From Rheinheimera oceanensis (lineage in GTDB: Bacteria; Pseudomonadota; Gammaproteobacteria; Enterobacterales; Alteromonadaceae), in contig NZ_JAGPNM010000003.1 in assembly GCF_018831085.1 (NCBI RefSeq), forward strand, positions 186,001 through 250,000: a stretch of DNA of 64,000 nt. The letters run 5' to 3'. The position numbers were made by a program, and so were the translations under genes. Positions within the stretch are counted from its first letter, which is position 1. Each line of letters opens with the position of its first letter. Below, piece by piece: positions 34,221 through 44,161 of this stretch. A model generated the notes under the pieces. It was given only the letters and a program-made list of their open reading frames with translations, searched no databases and was not told where the DNA came from.

Positions 34221-36008
34221 ATGTTTAAACCTGCTTTTGCGGCTGTGCTGGTCGCATCTTGCTGCTCTGCTGCAGCTAACACTACTGAACACACTAATAT
34301 TGAGCATATCAGTATTTACGCTAACCGCACTGCAACACCACAACAAGACGTGCTGGCCAGTATAACAGTGCTGGAGCGTGACGATATCGTAGCGCGCCAG
34401 GCTAATGATTTACCCGCCTTACTGGCGCAACTGCCGGGTATTAATCTTTCCCGCGATGGCGGCCGCGGTCAAAATAGCAGTGTTTATATCCGTGGCGGTA
34501 ATACCGGCCATACGCTGGTCATTATTGACGGCGTGCGCAGTGGCTCAGCTACGCTGGGTTATAAAACATTGTCAATGTTACCGCTAGAACTGATCGAACG
34601 AATTGAAGTTGTGCGTGGCCCACGGGCTGCATGGTATGGCTCGGATGCGCTATCCGGTGTGATTGCTATTACTACCCGGCGTAGTAGTGCGGTAGAGCTA
34701 AACGCTAACGTTGGCAGTGACGGCCAAGCGGGTACTGATATCAGTTTAAGCCACGCTGTCGATCAACTGACTTTACGCGCAACAGCAGGTGTCAGCCGTG
34801 CTGACGGCTACAACGTGCAGCCGGCACAAGATCAGGATCGGGATGGCTATAATCAGAAATTTGTTAAAGTGGCGGCTGACTATCAGACAGCGCTTGGCTT
34901 ATGGAGCGCTCAGGCAGATGTTAACTCAGGTTTTTATCAGTTTGATACTGATTTCGGAAATGAAGATGAAGCTGATACCTTAAGCCGGGCTTACTTGTTG
35001 GGTTGGCAACATCAGTTGGGGCAATGGCAACATCAGGCACAACTGAGCCGTAATCTCGACAGTGATACAACTTTCGGCCCTGATTCACGCAGCCCTTTTG
35101 TTACTGAACGCGACGAGTTTAACTATCAGGCAGCTACCGATATAACAGACGCACTAAGTTTTGTTGGTGGAGTAAACTGGTATCATGAGCAAGTTGATCA
35201 ATCAGCGACTGCATACGAAGAAACCAGCCGCATTAACCGCGCTATATTCGCAGGTTTCAACTATCAGTACAGCGCGTTACAGCTGGAAGCTGCAGTACGC
35301 CGCGATCTGGTTAATCAGTATGGTGGGCAAAATACCTGGCAACTGGCGGCAGGTTATCAGTTGGCAGAGCATTGGCTAATACGTGCAAGTCGCGGCAGCG
35401 CATTTAAACTACCTACGTTTAACGAGCTGTATTACCCTGATTTCGCTAACCCTGATCTGCAGCCACAAGAGTCGATATCAGATGAAGTGGCGCTGGTTTA
35501 CCAAGGGGATGCGCTGACAGCAGAACTGGCATGGTTTGATCGTGATGTGACTAACTTGATTCAGGGGGTTCAGCAGGCAGAAAATGTGTTGCTGGCAACC
35601 GTGCAGGGCATTGAGTTCACTATTAAACAACAGTGGCGGCAGTATAGCAGCCAGTTTAGTTATACCTGGCTGGATACGGAAAACCAAACCAGCGGTAAGA
35701 AACTGGAGCGCAGGCCAGAAAATACTGTGAATTGGCGCGGTAGCTATGATGCCGATAAATGGTCAGCATTTGTTACAGCTGATTATCAAAGCGCTACCTA
35801 TCAGGGAGCAGATTGGCTAACAGGTGAAGATCGCCCTTATGCCCCAGCTCATACTTTGTGGGGCGTAGGTGCCAGTTATACGTTGTCACCGGCATTAACT
35901 CTACGTGCCAAGGTTGATAACCTGTTTGATAAAGACTATTACACCAGCCATGGTTATGCCACTCAAGGCACTAACTTCGGCCTTAGTATTAGCTATACAC
36001 CGCAGTAA
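34221..36008 (+). CDS. btuB: TonB-dependent vitamin B12 outer-membrane receptor
   Basis: Imports cobalamin across the outer membrane using TonB energy. From the ATG at 34221 (ribosome site CGGAG) it has 595 residues: a signal peptide (MFKPAFAAVLVASCCSAAA), a TonB-box-like EHISIYANR, a plug domain (ARQANDLPALLAQLPGINLS, SVYIRGGNTGHTLVIIDG, ERIEVVRGPRAAWYGSDALSG; each part is a family signature) and a 22-strand barrel ending YATQGTNFGLSISYTPQ with the aromatic-rich terminal strand. The B12 riboswitch upstream makes the substrate assignment strong. No other B12 genes are near. Confidence 0.93.
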   Translation: MFKPAFAAVLVASCCSAAANTTEHTNIEHISIYANRTATPQQDVLASITVLERDDIVARQANDLPALLAQLPGINLSRDGGRGQNSSVYIRGGNTGHTLVIIDGVRSGSATLGYKTLSMLPLELIERIEVVRGPRAAWYGSDALSGVIAITTRRSSAVELNANVGSDGQAGTDISLSHAVDQLTLRATAGVSRADGYNVQPAQDQDRDGYNQKFVKVAADYQTALGLWSAQADVNSGFYQFDTDFGNEDEADTLSRAYLLGWQHQLGQWQHQAQLSRNLDSDTTFGPDSRSPFVTERDEFNYQAATDITDALSFVGGVNWYHEQVDQSATAYEETSRINRAIFAGFNYQYSALQLEAAVRRDLVNQYGGQNTWQLAAGYQLAEHWLIRASRGSAFKLPTFNELYYPDFANPDLQPQESISDEVALVYQGDALTAELAWFDRDVTNLIQGVQQAENVLLATVQGIEFTIKQQWRQYSSQFSYTWLDTENQTSGKKLERRPENTVNWRGSYDADKWSAFVTADYQSATYQGADWLTGEDRPYAPAHTLWGVGASYTLSPALTLRAKVDNLFDKDYYTSHGYATQGTNFGLSISYTPQ

Positions 36009-36021
36009 ATGCAGTTATCAG

Positions 36022-36046
36022 AAAAGCGTGCCCCGGCACGCTTTTT
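36022..36046. terminator. Bidirectional terminator between btuB and msrA
   Basis: AAAAGCGTGCC-CC-GGCACGCTTTT is a perfect 11-bp stem with A and T tails on both sides, placed between two convergent genes. Confidence 0.88.
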
Positions 36047-36585
36047 CAGTTTGGCTTGAGTAACTTAGTATAGTTTTGCCGGAACTTAGCCATTTTCGGC
36101 GCCACAATAAACTGGCAATAGCCTTGCTCAGGGTGTTGCAGAAAATAGCCCTGATGATACTCCTCGGCCACGTAAAACGGGCCAGCCGGGCTAACTTCTG
36201 TGACAATACGCTGCGTAAATACGCCGGTACGCTCCAGCTCTGCCATTACGCCGCGCACCAGTTGTAACTGTTCATCATTATGGTAAAACACCACGGATCT
36301 GTACTGAGTGCCAACATCATTACCCTGACGGTTTAACTGAGTAGGATCATGCAAACTGAAGAAAATCAGACAGAGTTGCTCAAAACTTATAATATTGCTT
36401 TCAAATTGCACCTGCACTACTTCAGCATGGCCGGTATCGCCGCGGCATACCTGCTCGTAGGTAGGAAAACTGCTCTCACCGCCCATATAACCACTTAAAG
36501 CCTGAATAACGCCGCTAAGCTGGTTCATTGCGGCCTCTAAGCACCAAAAACAGCCTGCACCAAAAGTTGCCGTTTGCATTGCCAT
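36046..36585 (-). CDS. msrA: Peptide methionine-(S)-S-oxide reductase
   Basis: Repairs oxidised methionine in proteins. The 179-residue product has the active-site Cys12 in FGAGCFWCLEAAM, and the substrate-site segments GHAEVVQVQFE and VGTQYRSVVFYHND. The C-terminal part (AEEYHQGYFLQHPEQGYC) carries a cysteine that could act in recycling. No MsrB fusion is present. Cytosolic, single-gene unit. Confidence 0.95.
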   Translation of the reverse strand: MAMQTATFGAGCFWCLEAAMNQLSGVIQALSGYMGGESSFPTYEQVCRGDTGHAEVVQVQFESNIISFEQLCLIFFSLHDPTQLNRQGNDVGTQYRSVVFYHNDEQLQLVRGVMAELERTGVFTQRIVTEVSPAGPFYVAEEYHQGYFLQHPEQGYCQFIVAPKMAKFRQNYTKLLKPN

Positions 36586-36714
36586 ATCATCTCTCCTGTG
36601 GCCCGGTACTTGTAGCCCAATACTGAATGTATCCTAACATTAGCGTCTGCACCAGTTTATACCGGCAATACGCCATAGCCTTGTATAGCGATCATAATGG
36701 TTAGTTAGCGGGTG

Positions 36715-38982
36715 TTAATTCAGGGGGGGTACCGCATGATTATCTTTGGTTGAGCTGAGTTGTTTTAACCAGTGTGCCACAGGCGCCGGTTTGGCAAAAA
36801 AGTAGCCTTGCATTTGCTTGCAGCCCAGTTTAATTAAAAAGCGGCGCTGAATATCGGTTTCAACACCCTCGATTACCAGCTTTAGCTGCAGCGCCGCGGC
36901 CAGTTGGATCACCGATTGTACCAGCCTGACCTGTACCGGGTTACTTGGTACTTCTTTAAGGAAACTTCTGTCAAGTTTTATTTTATTTACCGGTAGTTTG
37001 CTTAGCATGCTTAATGACGCCTGGCCGGTACCAAAATCGTCCAGAGCGATGCTAAAACCGAGTTTTTTCAGCGCGTGTATTTTGTCAAACAGCGGCTGCT
37101 TATGGCTGATAATACTGTTTTCTGTCAGCTCCAGTGTAAGCTGGTTAAGTAGATCAGGTTGGTGGGTAGCAACGTCAATTAAAGCATTGTAAAACGAATG
37201 TACCAGTAAATCTGAACCGGCCAGATTAATCGCCACCGGATAGTTAAGGGCTATTGCTTTGAACTGCTGCACTATATTGATAGCCTGATTAAGCACCTTT
37301 AACGATACCTCGCCAATCATACCGTACAGTTCTGCCAGCCTTATAATCGTCTCTGGCGCGACAAAACTACCATCAGCGCGGGGCCAACGTAATAAAGCTT
37401 CAAAGCTTTGTATAGTGCCATCCGGTGTTACTTTGGGCTGCAGCCATAACGCAAGTTCATCTTTGTGTAAGGCTTGTTTTAAATCGGCCAGCAGTTGCAA
37501 ATCAAGGTTACGTTGTTGCAAATAGTCGGCCTGATAGTAAGCAACCGGGCAGTTATAAGCATCGGCCAGTTCAAGTGCCGACTCACATTGCTCCAACATT
37601 TCCTCAGGGCTAAAGTGGTTTGAGGTTGCGATGCTTACCCCAATTTCATACATCGGTTTTATGCTGCCAACCGACAGTATCAGCTCCGCAGGCAACAGGC
37701 TGCGCAACTGTGCTACCTGATCACTAACTGAGCTGCTGCTGTTAAGTAAATCTGTCCACAGTACAAATTTTACCCCTCTTAAGCGGCCAAATATTACTTG
37801 CTCTGGCAGAGCATTTTGCAGTTGTTGGGCAAAGGTAGTTAATAGCTCATCGCCAGCCTGATAACTGTTTTGATGGTTAAAGGCTTTGACGTGGCATAAC
37901 CTGAGAATAAGCATCAGCCCTGCTACGGTGCTTTCCCGCTGCTTATGGATCAGGTGTAATAAAAAACCGGCGTTAGGTAATGATGTCAGGTTATCGTAGT
38001 TATACCACAACTCATGCTGCTGCTCGCTGGCGGCCAGCTTTTTATGCATTTGCTTTAACGGGGTAATATCGTCCAGTTGCAGTAAATGGTGCTGCTGTTG
38101 TGTGCTGCAAAGATGGTTCAGTAACAAATGTTTGTTGCTGTCTGCCAGCAACTGGCATTCAGTATCATGCCCGATCCAGAATGCTGTTTTGTCGTGTGCT
38201 GCGGTGCTTATAACTTCGGTTAAATGTCTGTGCTCGGCGTTTGTCAGTGCCAGCATCTGCTGCGCTTTGGCATTAGCTTTTAGAATCTGCCCCTCAGCAG
38301 TAACCAACAGTGTAGCTTTATTCTGGTGGTTAAAAATATCCTGATACAGCTGATTGCTTTGCAGAATGTTAGCATTTTGTGCCTTTAGCGCAGCGGCATT
38401 ACGGTTTAGTGTGCTAAGCATGCGCATAATCGTTAGCGGAATACACAGATTAAAAAACAAAAACAGTAAACTGTGCAGGTAAGTAGGTGTTGCTGGCAAG
38501 GTAATTGAAAAGTTAAACAAATTTATCGGTGTCGTACTGTATAGAAGAAATAAAAACGGCAGCACATTTATTGCCATTACCAATAGCGTTACCGTGCGGT
38601 TAAAAAACAGCAATGCAATAAGCGGGGCGGTATAAACAAAAATAACCCCCAGCTTTGACAGTTCAAAATCATCAATAAAAAACAGCATACAAAGCCCGGC
38701 AGCAAACACGGTAAATAACAAAATAACCCGGCTGATAGCTAAATGATGGGTGGAAAAATAGAGTGCCAGCAATAAGATAGCGTAAAAACTAGTTGTTATG
38801 GCGATGGTGTACCAGGCTCCGGCCTGATATGCCTGCCAAGAGCTGTGCAGCACTATAGTTAACACCAGTAACAAGCCTGAAGTCAGAATAATACGCAGAG
38901 TACTTTGTTGTAAAACGGTTGTAGACGGCGAATTAAGGTGTGTTTCAGTTAATAACAGTAGCTGCTTTATACGGCTTAACAT
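36715..38982 (-). CDS. Membrane EAL-domain cyclic di-GMP phosphodiesterase with degenerate GGDEF
   Basis: A 755-residue protein: about six membrane helices (residues 28-195), a PAS-like region (210-310), a GGDEF domain whose motif has decayed to RLRGVKF (about 330-480), and an EAL domain (about 490-740). The EAL site looks complete: SFEALLRW, LTLELTENS, ALDDFGTGQASLSML, KLDRSF, VIEGVET and QGYFFAKP. It should therefore degrade cyclic di-GMP, the GGDEF part being at most regulatory. Single gene; signal unknown. Confidence 0.9.
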   Translation of the reverse strand: MLSRIKQLLLLTETHLNSPSTTVLQQSTLRIILTSGLLLVLTIVLHSSWQAYQAGAWYTIAITTSFYAILLLALYFSTHHLAISRVILLFTVFAAGLCMLFFIDDFELSKLGVIFVYTAPLIALLFFNRTVTLLVMAINVLPFLFLLYSTTPINLFNFSITLPATPTYLHSLLFLFFNLCIPLTIMRMLSTLNRNAAALKAQNANILQSNQLYQDIFNHQNKATLLVTAEGQILKANAKAQQMLALTNAEHRHLTEVISTAAHDKTAFWIGHDTECQLLADSNKHLLLNHLCSTQQQHHLLQLDDITPLKQMHKKLAASEQQHELWYNYDNLTSLPNAGFLLHLIHKQRESTVAGLMLILRLCHVKAFNHQNSYQAGDELLTTFAQQLQNALPEQVIFGRLRGVKFVLWTDLLNSSSSVSDQVAQLRSLLPAELILSVGSIKPMYEIGVSIATSNHFSPEEMLEQCESALELADAYNCPVAYYQADYLQQRNLDLQLLADLKQALHKDELALWLQPKVTPDGTIQSFEALLRWPRADGSFVAPETIIRLAELYGMIGEVSLKVLNQAINIVQQFKAIALNYPVAINLAGSDLLVHSFYNALIDVATHQPDLLNQLTLELTENSIISHKQPLFDKIHALKKLGFSIALDDFGTGQASLSMLSKLPVNKIKLDRSFLKEVPSNPVQVRLVQSVIQLAAALQLKLVIEGVETDIQRRFLIKLGCKQMQGYFFAKPAPVAHWLKQLSSTKDNHAVPPLN

Positions 38983-39327
38983 GAATTATCCACTAAATTA
39001 GGCTTGGGGTCCGTCTGTTTTCAAAGCGGAAAATACGCAATAGCAATTAACGTCCTGTTAAATGACAGCCTAGCGTAAACAAATACCTGTATCGGGACAA
39101 TAGCAAAGTGAAAACTGTTTTAAACAGTGTATAAAAATGTATATAAGTTGGGCAAATAAAGACGGTAAATACTGCTGCAAGTACTTAAATAAAAATAAGG
39201 TTAGCCTTGTCGAATTTACCGGTTGTTATCCGATTATAAGCAGGCAGCCTGCCAGGCTGTATTGTTGGCTATTATTCATAGCTATTATCTGTAACAACTA
39301 TTCACAACTGCTACCCGGAGAAACAGC
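38983..39327. other. 345-base gap with no recognised gene
   Basis: AT-rich spacer between the divergent EAL gene and VOC gene, so it should hold both promoters. A 64-codon open frame ending at the VOC start has no ribosome site and an unlikely composition. I see no riboswitch or repeat family member; only a short GCAGGC-AGC-CTGCC-like inverted stretch near 39241-39258. Confidence 0.5.
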
Positions 39328-39732
39328 ATGAGCCGAATGATATTTGTTAACCTGCCGGTAAAAGATTTAAAAACCTCAATGGCGTTTTATACCGCACTGG
39401 GTTTTACCAACAACCCGCACTTTACTGACGACACCGCCGCTTGTATGGTTTGGAGCAAAGCAATAAACGTTATGCTGTTAACCCACGATAAGTGGCGCCA
39501 GTTTACTAACCGGCCTATTCCGGCAACAACCTCAAGCGAGGTAATGCTGGCGTTGTCGTGCGACAGCCGCGAAGCCGTTGATGCTATGAATAATGCTGCA
39601 AAGCAAGGCGGTACAGCAGATATTAACCCGGTTCAGGATTTAGGCTTTATGTATAGCCGTGCCTTAACCGATCCGGACGGCCATATCTGGGAACCGTTCT
39701 GGATGGACCCAGCTGCTATTCCGGGCGAATAA
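39328..39732 (+). CDS. VOC-superfamily (glyoxalase/bleomycin-resistance fold) protein
   Basis: A 134-residue protein with the paired beta-alpha-beta-beta-beta modules of the VOC fold. The N-terminal IFVNLPVKDLKTSMAFYTAL and C-terminal ALTDPDGHIWEPFWMDPA are typical of small metal-binding or degenerate glyoxalase-like proteins; the E in WEPFW is a likely metal ligand, and the His of classic glyoxalase I near the start is missing. The substrate is unknown. Good ribosome site (CCGGAG). The 199 bases after it hold no gene I can support. Confidence 0.85.
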   Translation: MSRMIFVNLPVKDLKTSMAFYTALGFTNNPHFTDDTAACMVWSKAINVMLLTHDKWRQFTNRPIPATTSSEVMLALSCDSREAVDAMNNAAKQGGTADINPVQDLGFMYSRALTDPDGHIWEPFWMDPAAIPGE

Positions 39733-39931
39733 ACGTGTTTATCAGGTAACTATTGCACGATCAGAACAACCTAACAAAGAGGCCATGATGTTTAAAGACG
39801 TACTAATTTTGGGTTTAAAGCATTAGAGCTTAAGCAGTGGTGGTGTCAGAACCTGATGTTGACGCGCTGATTAAACAGCGTTTTTTTGGCACAGGAAGCC
39901 GTGGCGGCTGATAACCCGGTTTTACCCGGCT

Positions 39932-40105
39932 TTAATGTTTTAGAATGACGTACAGCGCATGGATAATGCCGGGTATAAAGCCAAACAGCGTTAGCAAAAT
40001 GCTAAGCCAGAAATGACCTTTCAGGCCTACTTCAAGGAAAACCCCCAGCGGTGGCAGGATTATTGCGAAAATAATTTTAATCGGATCGGTTGCGGTAACT
40101 GCCAT
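39932..40105 (-). CDS. YqaE/Pmp3 family small membrane protein
   Basis: A 57-residue protein of two hydrophobic helices around LKGHFW, with the family pattern KIIFAIILPPLGVFLEVG and FGFIPGIIHALYVILK. Pmp3-type proteolipids are linked to membrane potential and salt or stress tolerance in other organisms. The start at 40105 is set by AAGGAG about 8 bases upstream; the frame stays open far upstream but that part does not look like protein. Confidence 0.9.
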   Translation of the reverse strand: MAVTATDPIKIIFAIILPPLGVFLEVGLKGHFWLSILLTLFGFIPGIIHALYVILKH

Positions 40106-40405
40106 AACAGGCTCCTTAGATAGTAAGTCAGATGCTTTGCTTGCCCGGCTCTCTGTGCTTTGTTTAAAGCAAGCACTATCTATGCCGTTTGTAATAAAGT
40201 GGTGTGGCACAGCCTTATCGGAGCGACAGTATTGCTCTGCGGGACCTTTCCTGGCTTGATTTTCGCCATTGTCGCTGTAGGGAAGTTTAGCAAACATTAC
40301 TTGACCTGGTTACTCTGTGGCGGGAGGGCTAAGCGCATAATTTATAGCGTAGTGTGCAAACTTTACCGGTATCTAAATAAATATTTCACTGCAGCGAAAA
40401 ACAAC
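40106..40405. other. Gap without a recognised gene
   Basis: About 300 bases upstream of the Pmp3-like gene. It should contain that gene's promoter. No repeat family member, RNA motif or supported reading frame was seen apart from the terminator at its right end. Confidence 0.4.
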
Positions 40406-40427
40406 AAGCCGGTCAACAGACCGGCTT
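40398..40427 (-). terminator. Terminator for the DUF885 lipoprotein gene
   Basis: AAGCCGGTC-AACA-GACCGGCTT (40406-40427) is a perfect 9-bp stem. Read on the minus strand it is followed by GTTGTTTTT, 25 bases after the DUF885 stop. Confidence 0.85.
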
Positions 40428-40452
40428 GGGATGGTGAGACAGCCAAAGGCTA

Positions 40453-42300
40453 TCAGGCTTTGCTGGCAGCAATATATTCGTCTACCAGTTGCTCTAATAC
40501 ATCCAGCGGCACTGCGCCGTTTTTCAGCACCACATCGTGGAACTGGCGGATATCAAACTTATCGCCCAGCTCAGTTTTAGCTTTTTCACGTAGTTCGATA
40601 ATTTTGATCATACCAATTTTGTAAGCGGTGGCCTGGGCGGGCATAACGATATAGCGCTCTATGGCTTTTTCTGCCGCAGTTTGTGTATTGGGTGTGTTAT
40701 CCAGCAGGTATTGTATCGCCTGTTCGCGGCTCCACTTTTTGGCATGAATACCGGTGTCTACCACTAAACGGCAGGCGCGCCACAGTTCCATTGCTAAACG
40801 GCCAAAATCTGAGTAGGGATCCTGATACAGGCCGATTTCTTTGGGCAGTAATTCGGTATATAAACCCCAGCCTTCAATATAGGCGGTGTAGCTACCAAAA
40901 CGGCGGAACTTGGGCATGTCTTCCAGTTCCTGTGCTATGGCCAGTTGCATATGGTGGCCCGGTATACCTTCATGGTAAGCAAGTGCTTCCAACTCGTATT
41001 TGGGCATATCGCTCATGCGGTACAGGTTGGCGTAATAAATACCGGGACGGCTACCGTCCATCGACGGTCGCTGGTAAAACGCTTTACCGGCGCTTTGCTC
41101 ACGAAACGCCTCAACAGCTTTTACTATCATGTCGGCTTTGGGTTTTACTAAAAACAGCTCGTCCAGCCGGGTGCGCATATTGTCGATAACGGCAGTAGCC
41201 TCAGCCAGGTAGGCCGCTTTGCCCTCTTCAGTATCCGGGTAGTAAAACTGTGGATCGGTTTGCATAAACCGGAAAAAGGCTTTTAAGTCACCGTTAAAGC
41301 CGGTTTTTTGCATAATAGCCTGCATTTCTGCATGAATGCGGGCTACTTCATCCAGACCAATCTGGTGTATTTCATCGGCTGTTAAATTGGTGGTAGTAAT
41401 GCGTTTTAGCTCATCATTGTAAAATGCTGCGCCATCTTTAAACCGCCATACGCCGTCAACGGTACCGGCTTGTTGTTCCAGCGTATTTAAATAGCGGATT
41501 AAGCTGGTATAGGCCGGTTTAACACTGGTTAACAGCGCGACTTTGGCTTCATCCATCAACAATTTTTTCGCGTGATCATCAATGTTAAGCTGGCTGAGCT
41601 TTTTACTGAAATCGGCCAGTAAGGTACTGTCGGCACCGGTATCAAACGGTGCGCCTTTAATAACATTTTCACTGGCTGACAGCACCAGTGGAAACACAAA
41701 TTTGGGTGGAATAATGCCAATCTCAGCACGTTTTTGCAGTTGCTCCTGCAGCTGATTAAACAACTCAGGTACGGCATTTAACCGGGCGATATAAGCTTTA
41801 GCATCACTTTCGCTGCTAATACTGTGTTGGTTGATCAACACCGATGGCACCTGCGAGTGTGTACCAAACATCTGGTTAACCGGGTAGCTGTACAGCCGCC
41901 ACTTGGCCTCATCCAGGGTTTGCTGCAGGTTTTGTTGCATCAGCAGATAACTGATACGGGTGCTGTCGTCCAGTTTGCTGACATCAATAGCTTTTAACAT
42001 GGTTAAATGCTGTTGGGTAAGGGCGATGTCTGCCTCGAAGTGGGCATCGGATAAATTCTGCCATTTATCGTAGTCATCTTTAATGCCTAGCCGGGTTTGC
42101 CGCAGCGGATCGCGCCGTACTTCGTCCATAAATATTTGTTCAAACAGGGCATTGGCTTTATCTGATTCAGATGGTGTTACCACTGCTGATGGTGCATTGC
42201 TGTGCTGCGGGCTCTGGTTTTGCTGCGGGCCACAGCCTGCCAGTAAAGCGGCTGTGATGGCAAGTGGCAGCAAGGCTTTGCGGGTAAAGGCGGTTTTCAT
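40453..42300 (-). CDS. DUF885 family lipoprotein (putative metallopeptidase-like)
   Basis: A 615-residue envelope protein with a lipoprotein signal ending LLAGC (Cys23). The DUF885 C-terminal region shows ALAYHEGIPGHHMQLAIAQE, where HEGIPGHH resembles the zinc-binding HExxH of gluzincin-type peptidases (HEGxxGHH), and a later acidic helix YIEGWGLYTELLPKEIGLY gives a possible third ligand. Peptidase activity is an inference from these motifs; the substrate is unknown. Single-gene unit with its own terminator. Confidence 0.88.
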   Translation of the reverse strand: MKTAFTRKALLPLAITAALLAGCGPQQNQSPQHSNAPSAVVTPSESDKANALFEQIFMDEVRRDPLRQTRLGIKDDYDKWQNLSDAHFEADIALTQQHLTMLKAIDVSKLDDSTRISYLLMQQNLQQTLDEAKWRLYSYPVNQMFGTHSQVPSVLINQHSISSESDAKAYIARLNAVPELFNQLQEQLQKRAEIGIIPPKFVFPLVLSASENVIKGAPFDTGADSTLLADFSKKLSQLNIDDHAKKLLMDEAKVALLTSVKPAYTSLIRYLNTLEQQAGTVDGVWRFKDGAAFYNDELKRITTTNLTADEIHQIGLDEVARIHAEMQAIMQKTGFNGDLKAFFRFMQTDPQFYYPDTEEGKAAYLAEATAVIDNMRTRLDELFLVKPKADMIVKAVEAFREQSAGKAFYQRPSMDGSRPGIYYANLYRMSDMPKYELEALAYHEGIPGHHMQLAIAQELEDMPKFRRFGSYTAYIEGWGLYTELLPKEIGLYQDPYSDFGRLAMELWRACRLVVDTGIHAKKWSREQAIQYLLDNTPNTQTAAEKAIERYIVMPAQATAYKIGMIKIIELREKAKTELGDKFDIRQFHDVVLKNGAVPLDVLEQLVDEYIAASKA

Positions 42301-42407
42301 ACTGGTTCCTGTCTTATTGTTAGAGTAATGGTTTTATTCTACGCAACTGGCCGCAGATGAAAAGACAATGTATCGCAACAACAAGTTAATCAGACCTGGA
42401 GCACGCC

Positions 42408-43550
42408 CTAGATAAACAAAGTGAGTAAATCGTTCAGGTAGCGTGCGCCTTTCTCGGTAACCTGCCAGTGCGTGGCATTAACACTGAGCAGGCCTTTTTG
42501 CTCGGCATCGCGAATAGCGCTGGCAACTGTGCTAAGTGGTAAGCCGGTGTAAGCGGTAAAATCGGCTACCGGGCAGGGCTCCAGCAGGCGAAAGCGGTTC
42601 ATAAAAAACTCAAACGGCCGGTCATCTGCTTCAACCTGCTCACGGCTGTCCATATAGCCACGGCTGATATCCATATAGCCTTTTGGATGCTTAATTTTCA
42701 CAGTACGCAAAATAGCATTACGTGACGGCAGGGTAATTTTGCCGTGCGCACCACAGCCTATGCCTAAGTAGTCGCCGTAGCGCCAGTAGTTCAGGTTATG
42801 CTTGCACTGATGGCCGGGTTTGCTATAGGCCGAAATTTCATACTGCTGATAACCATGTTGCTGCAACAGCGCCAGGCCCTGCTGCTGAATGTCCCATAGG
42901 GTATCATCGGGTGGCAGTACCGGCGGGCGTGAGGCAAAGGCTGTATTAGGCTCAATGGTTAGCTGATACCATGACAAATGCGGCGGAGCCAAGTCTATCG
43001 CTTGTTGTAAATCGGCCAGCGCGCCGCTGACGTCCTGCTGTGGCAGGCCGTGCATTAAATCGAGGTTAAAGCTGTCAAGGGGCAGGTTTTGCGCCAGCTG
43101 TGCCGCCCGTATGGCTTCGCTGCTATCGTGAATACGGCCCAACGCTTTTAATTGCGCGGTTTGAAAGCTTTGCACACCAATAGAAAACCGTGTTACGCCT
43201 GCCTGCACATAACCGGCAAAACGCTCGGCCTCTACCGTGCCGGGGTTGGCTTCCATGGTTACTTCCATATTGGCATCGCAGTTTAATCGCTGTTTTACGC
43301 CGGTTAAAATCTGGCTAATGCCTGCAGCAGAAAATACGCTGGGCGTGCCACCGCCAATAAAAATACTACTTAGGCTACGCCCGGTTACTAAGGGTAAGTC
43401 TTGCTCTAAGTCGGCCAGCAGATGGGCAATATACTCCTGCTCAGGAATACCTTGTTTTACCGCGTGCGAGTTAAAGTCGCAGTAGGGGCATTTTTGAATG
43501 CACCAGGGAATATGAATATACAGTGCCAGCGGCGGTAACTGCAGCGCCAC
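42408..43550 (-). CDS. hemW: Radical SAM haem chaperone HemW
   Basis: Radical SAM protein of the HemN-like group. The iron-sulfur motif CxxxCxxC is at Cys17, Cys21 and Cys24 (PWCIQKCPYCDFNSH), followed by SIFIGGGTPSVF, MEANPGTVE and FSIGVQSFQTAQLKALGRIH. HemW proteins bind haem and deliver it to enzymes; they are not coproporphyrinogen oxidases despite older names. It lies 2 bases after rdgB, at the end of the yggS-proC-yggT-yggU-DUF4426-rdgB-hemW run, as in many gammaproteobacteria. Confidence 0.94.
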   Translation of the reverse strand: MALQLPPLALYIHIPWCIQKCPYCDFNSHAVKQGIPEQEYIAHLLADLEQDLPLVTGRSLSSIFIGGGTPSVFSAAGISQILTGVKQRLNCDANMEVTMEANPGTVEAERFAGYVQAGVTRFSIGVQSFQTAQLKALGRIHDSSEAIRAAQLAQNLPLDSFNLDLMHGLPQQDVSGALADLQQAIDLAPPHLSWYQLTIEPNTAFASRPPVLPPDDTLWDIQQQGLALLQQHGYQQYEISAYSKPGHQCKHNLNYWRYGDYLGIGCGAHGKITLPSRNAILRTVKIKHPKGYMDISRGYMDSREQVEADDRPFEFFMNRFRLLEPCPVADFTAYTGLPLSTVASAIRDAEQKGLLSVNATHWQVTEKGARYLNDLLTLFI

Positions 43551-43552
43551 TT

Positions 43553-44149
43553 TTAGTTCGCCCGTAGCTGGTTAAGTAGTTGCGCCAGTGCTTTACCACG
43601 ATGGCTAAGCTGTTGTTTACGTTCGCGGCTTAGCTCTGCACTGGTACAGCCTTCGGAGGCAATATAAAACACCGGGTCGTAGCCAAAGCCGCCATTGCCC
43701 GATGCAGCCAGCGTAATTTCACCGTGCCATATGCCATGGCATACCAGTGGCGTGGGATCTTCAGCATGGCGTAAATATACCAGCACACAATGAAACTGCG
43801 CTGTGCGCTGTGCCGGCGGCACATTCTGCAATGCATTAAGCAATTTAGTGATATTAGCGGCATCAGTGGCTGCTTCACCGGCGTAGCGCGCCGAGTATAT
43901 GCCGGGTGCGCCGCCGAGTGCGTCAACCGACAGGCCTGAGTCATCGGCTATAGCCGGTAAACCGGTAGCCAAAGCGGCATGGCGGGCTTTTAAAATAGCA
44001 TTTTCAATAAAGGTCAGGCCGGTTTCGTCGGCATCGGTTACGCCAAGTTCAGTTTGTGGCACTATCTGATAGTGGTGCGGTGCCAGCATTTGCGACAGTT
44101 CTGCTACTTTGCCTTTATTGCCGGTAGCCAGCACAATTTTTTGTGTCAT
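43553..44149 (-). CDS. rdgB: dITP/XTP pyrophosphatase (RdgB/HAM1 family)
   Basis: House-cleaning enzyme that hydrolyses non-canonical purine triphosphates such as dITP and XTP. The 198-residue product has the family N-terminus [32 protein letters not shown], the metal/substrate motif [20 protein letters not shown], and [12 protein letters not shown]. Twelve bases separate it from the DUF4426 gene, and hemW follows after 2 bases. Confidence 0.95.
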   Translation of the reverse strand: MTQKIVLATGNKGKVAELSQMLAPHHYQIVPQTELGVTDADETGLTFIENAILKARHAALATGLPAIADDSGLSVDALGGAPGIYSARYAGEAATDAANITKLLNALQNVPPAQRTAQFHCVLVYLRHAEDPTPLVCHGIWHGEITLAASGNGGFGYDPVFYIASEGCTSAELSRERKQQLSHRGKALAQLLNQLRAN

Positions 44150-44161
44150 CGGAAACTCTTC

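Noticed and set aside
39137..39331. 64-codon frame ending in an ATGA overlap with the VOC gene
   Set aside because: No ribosome binding site, no recognisable protein character and AT-rich spacer composition; the overlap is likely chance.
39733..39931. Possible gene remnant between the VOC and Pmp3-like genes
   Set aside because: Short open stretches exist (for example a frame reading DVDALIKQRFFGTG), but they are under 30 codons, are broken by stops and match nothing I can name.
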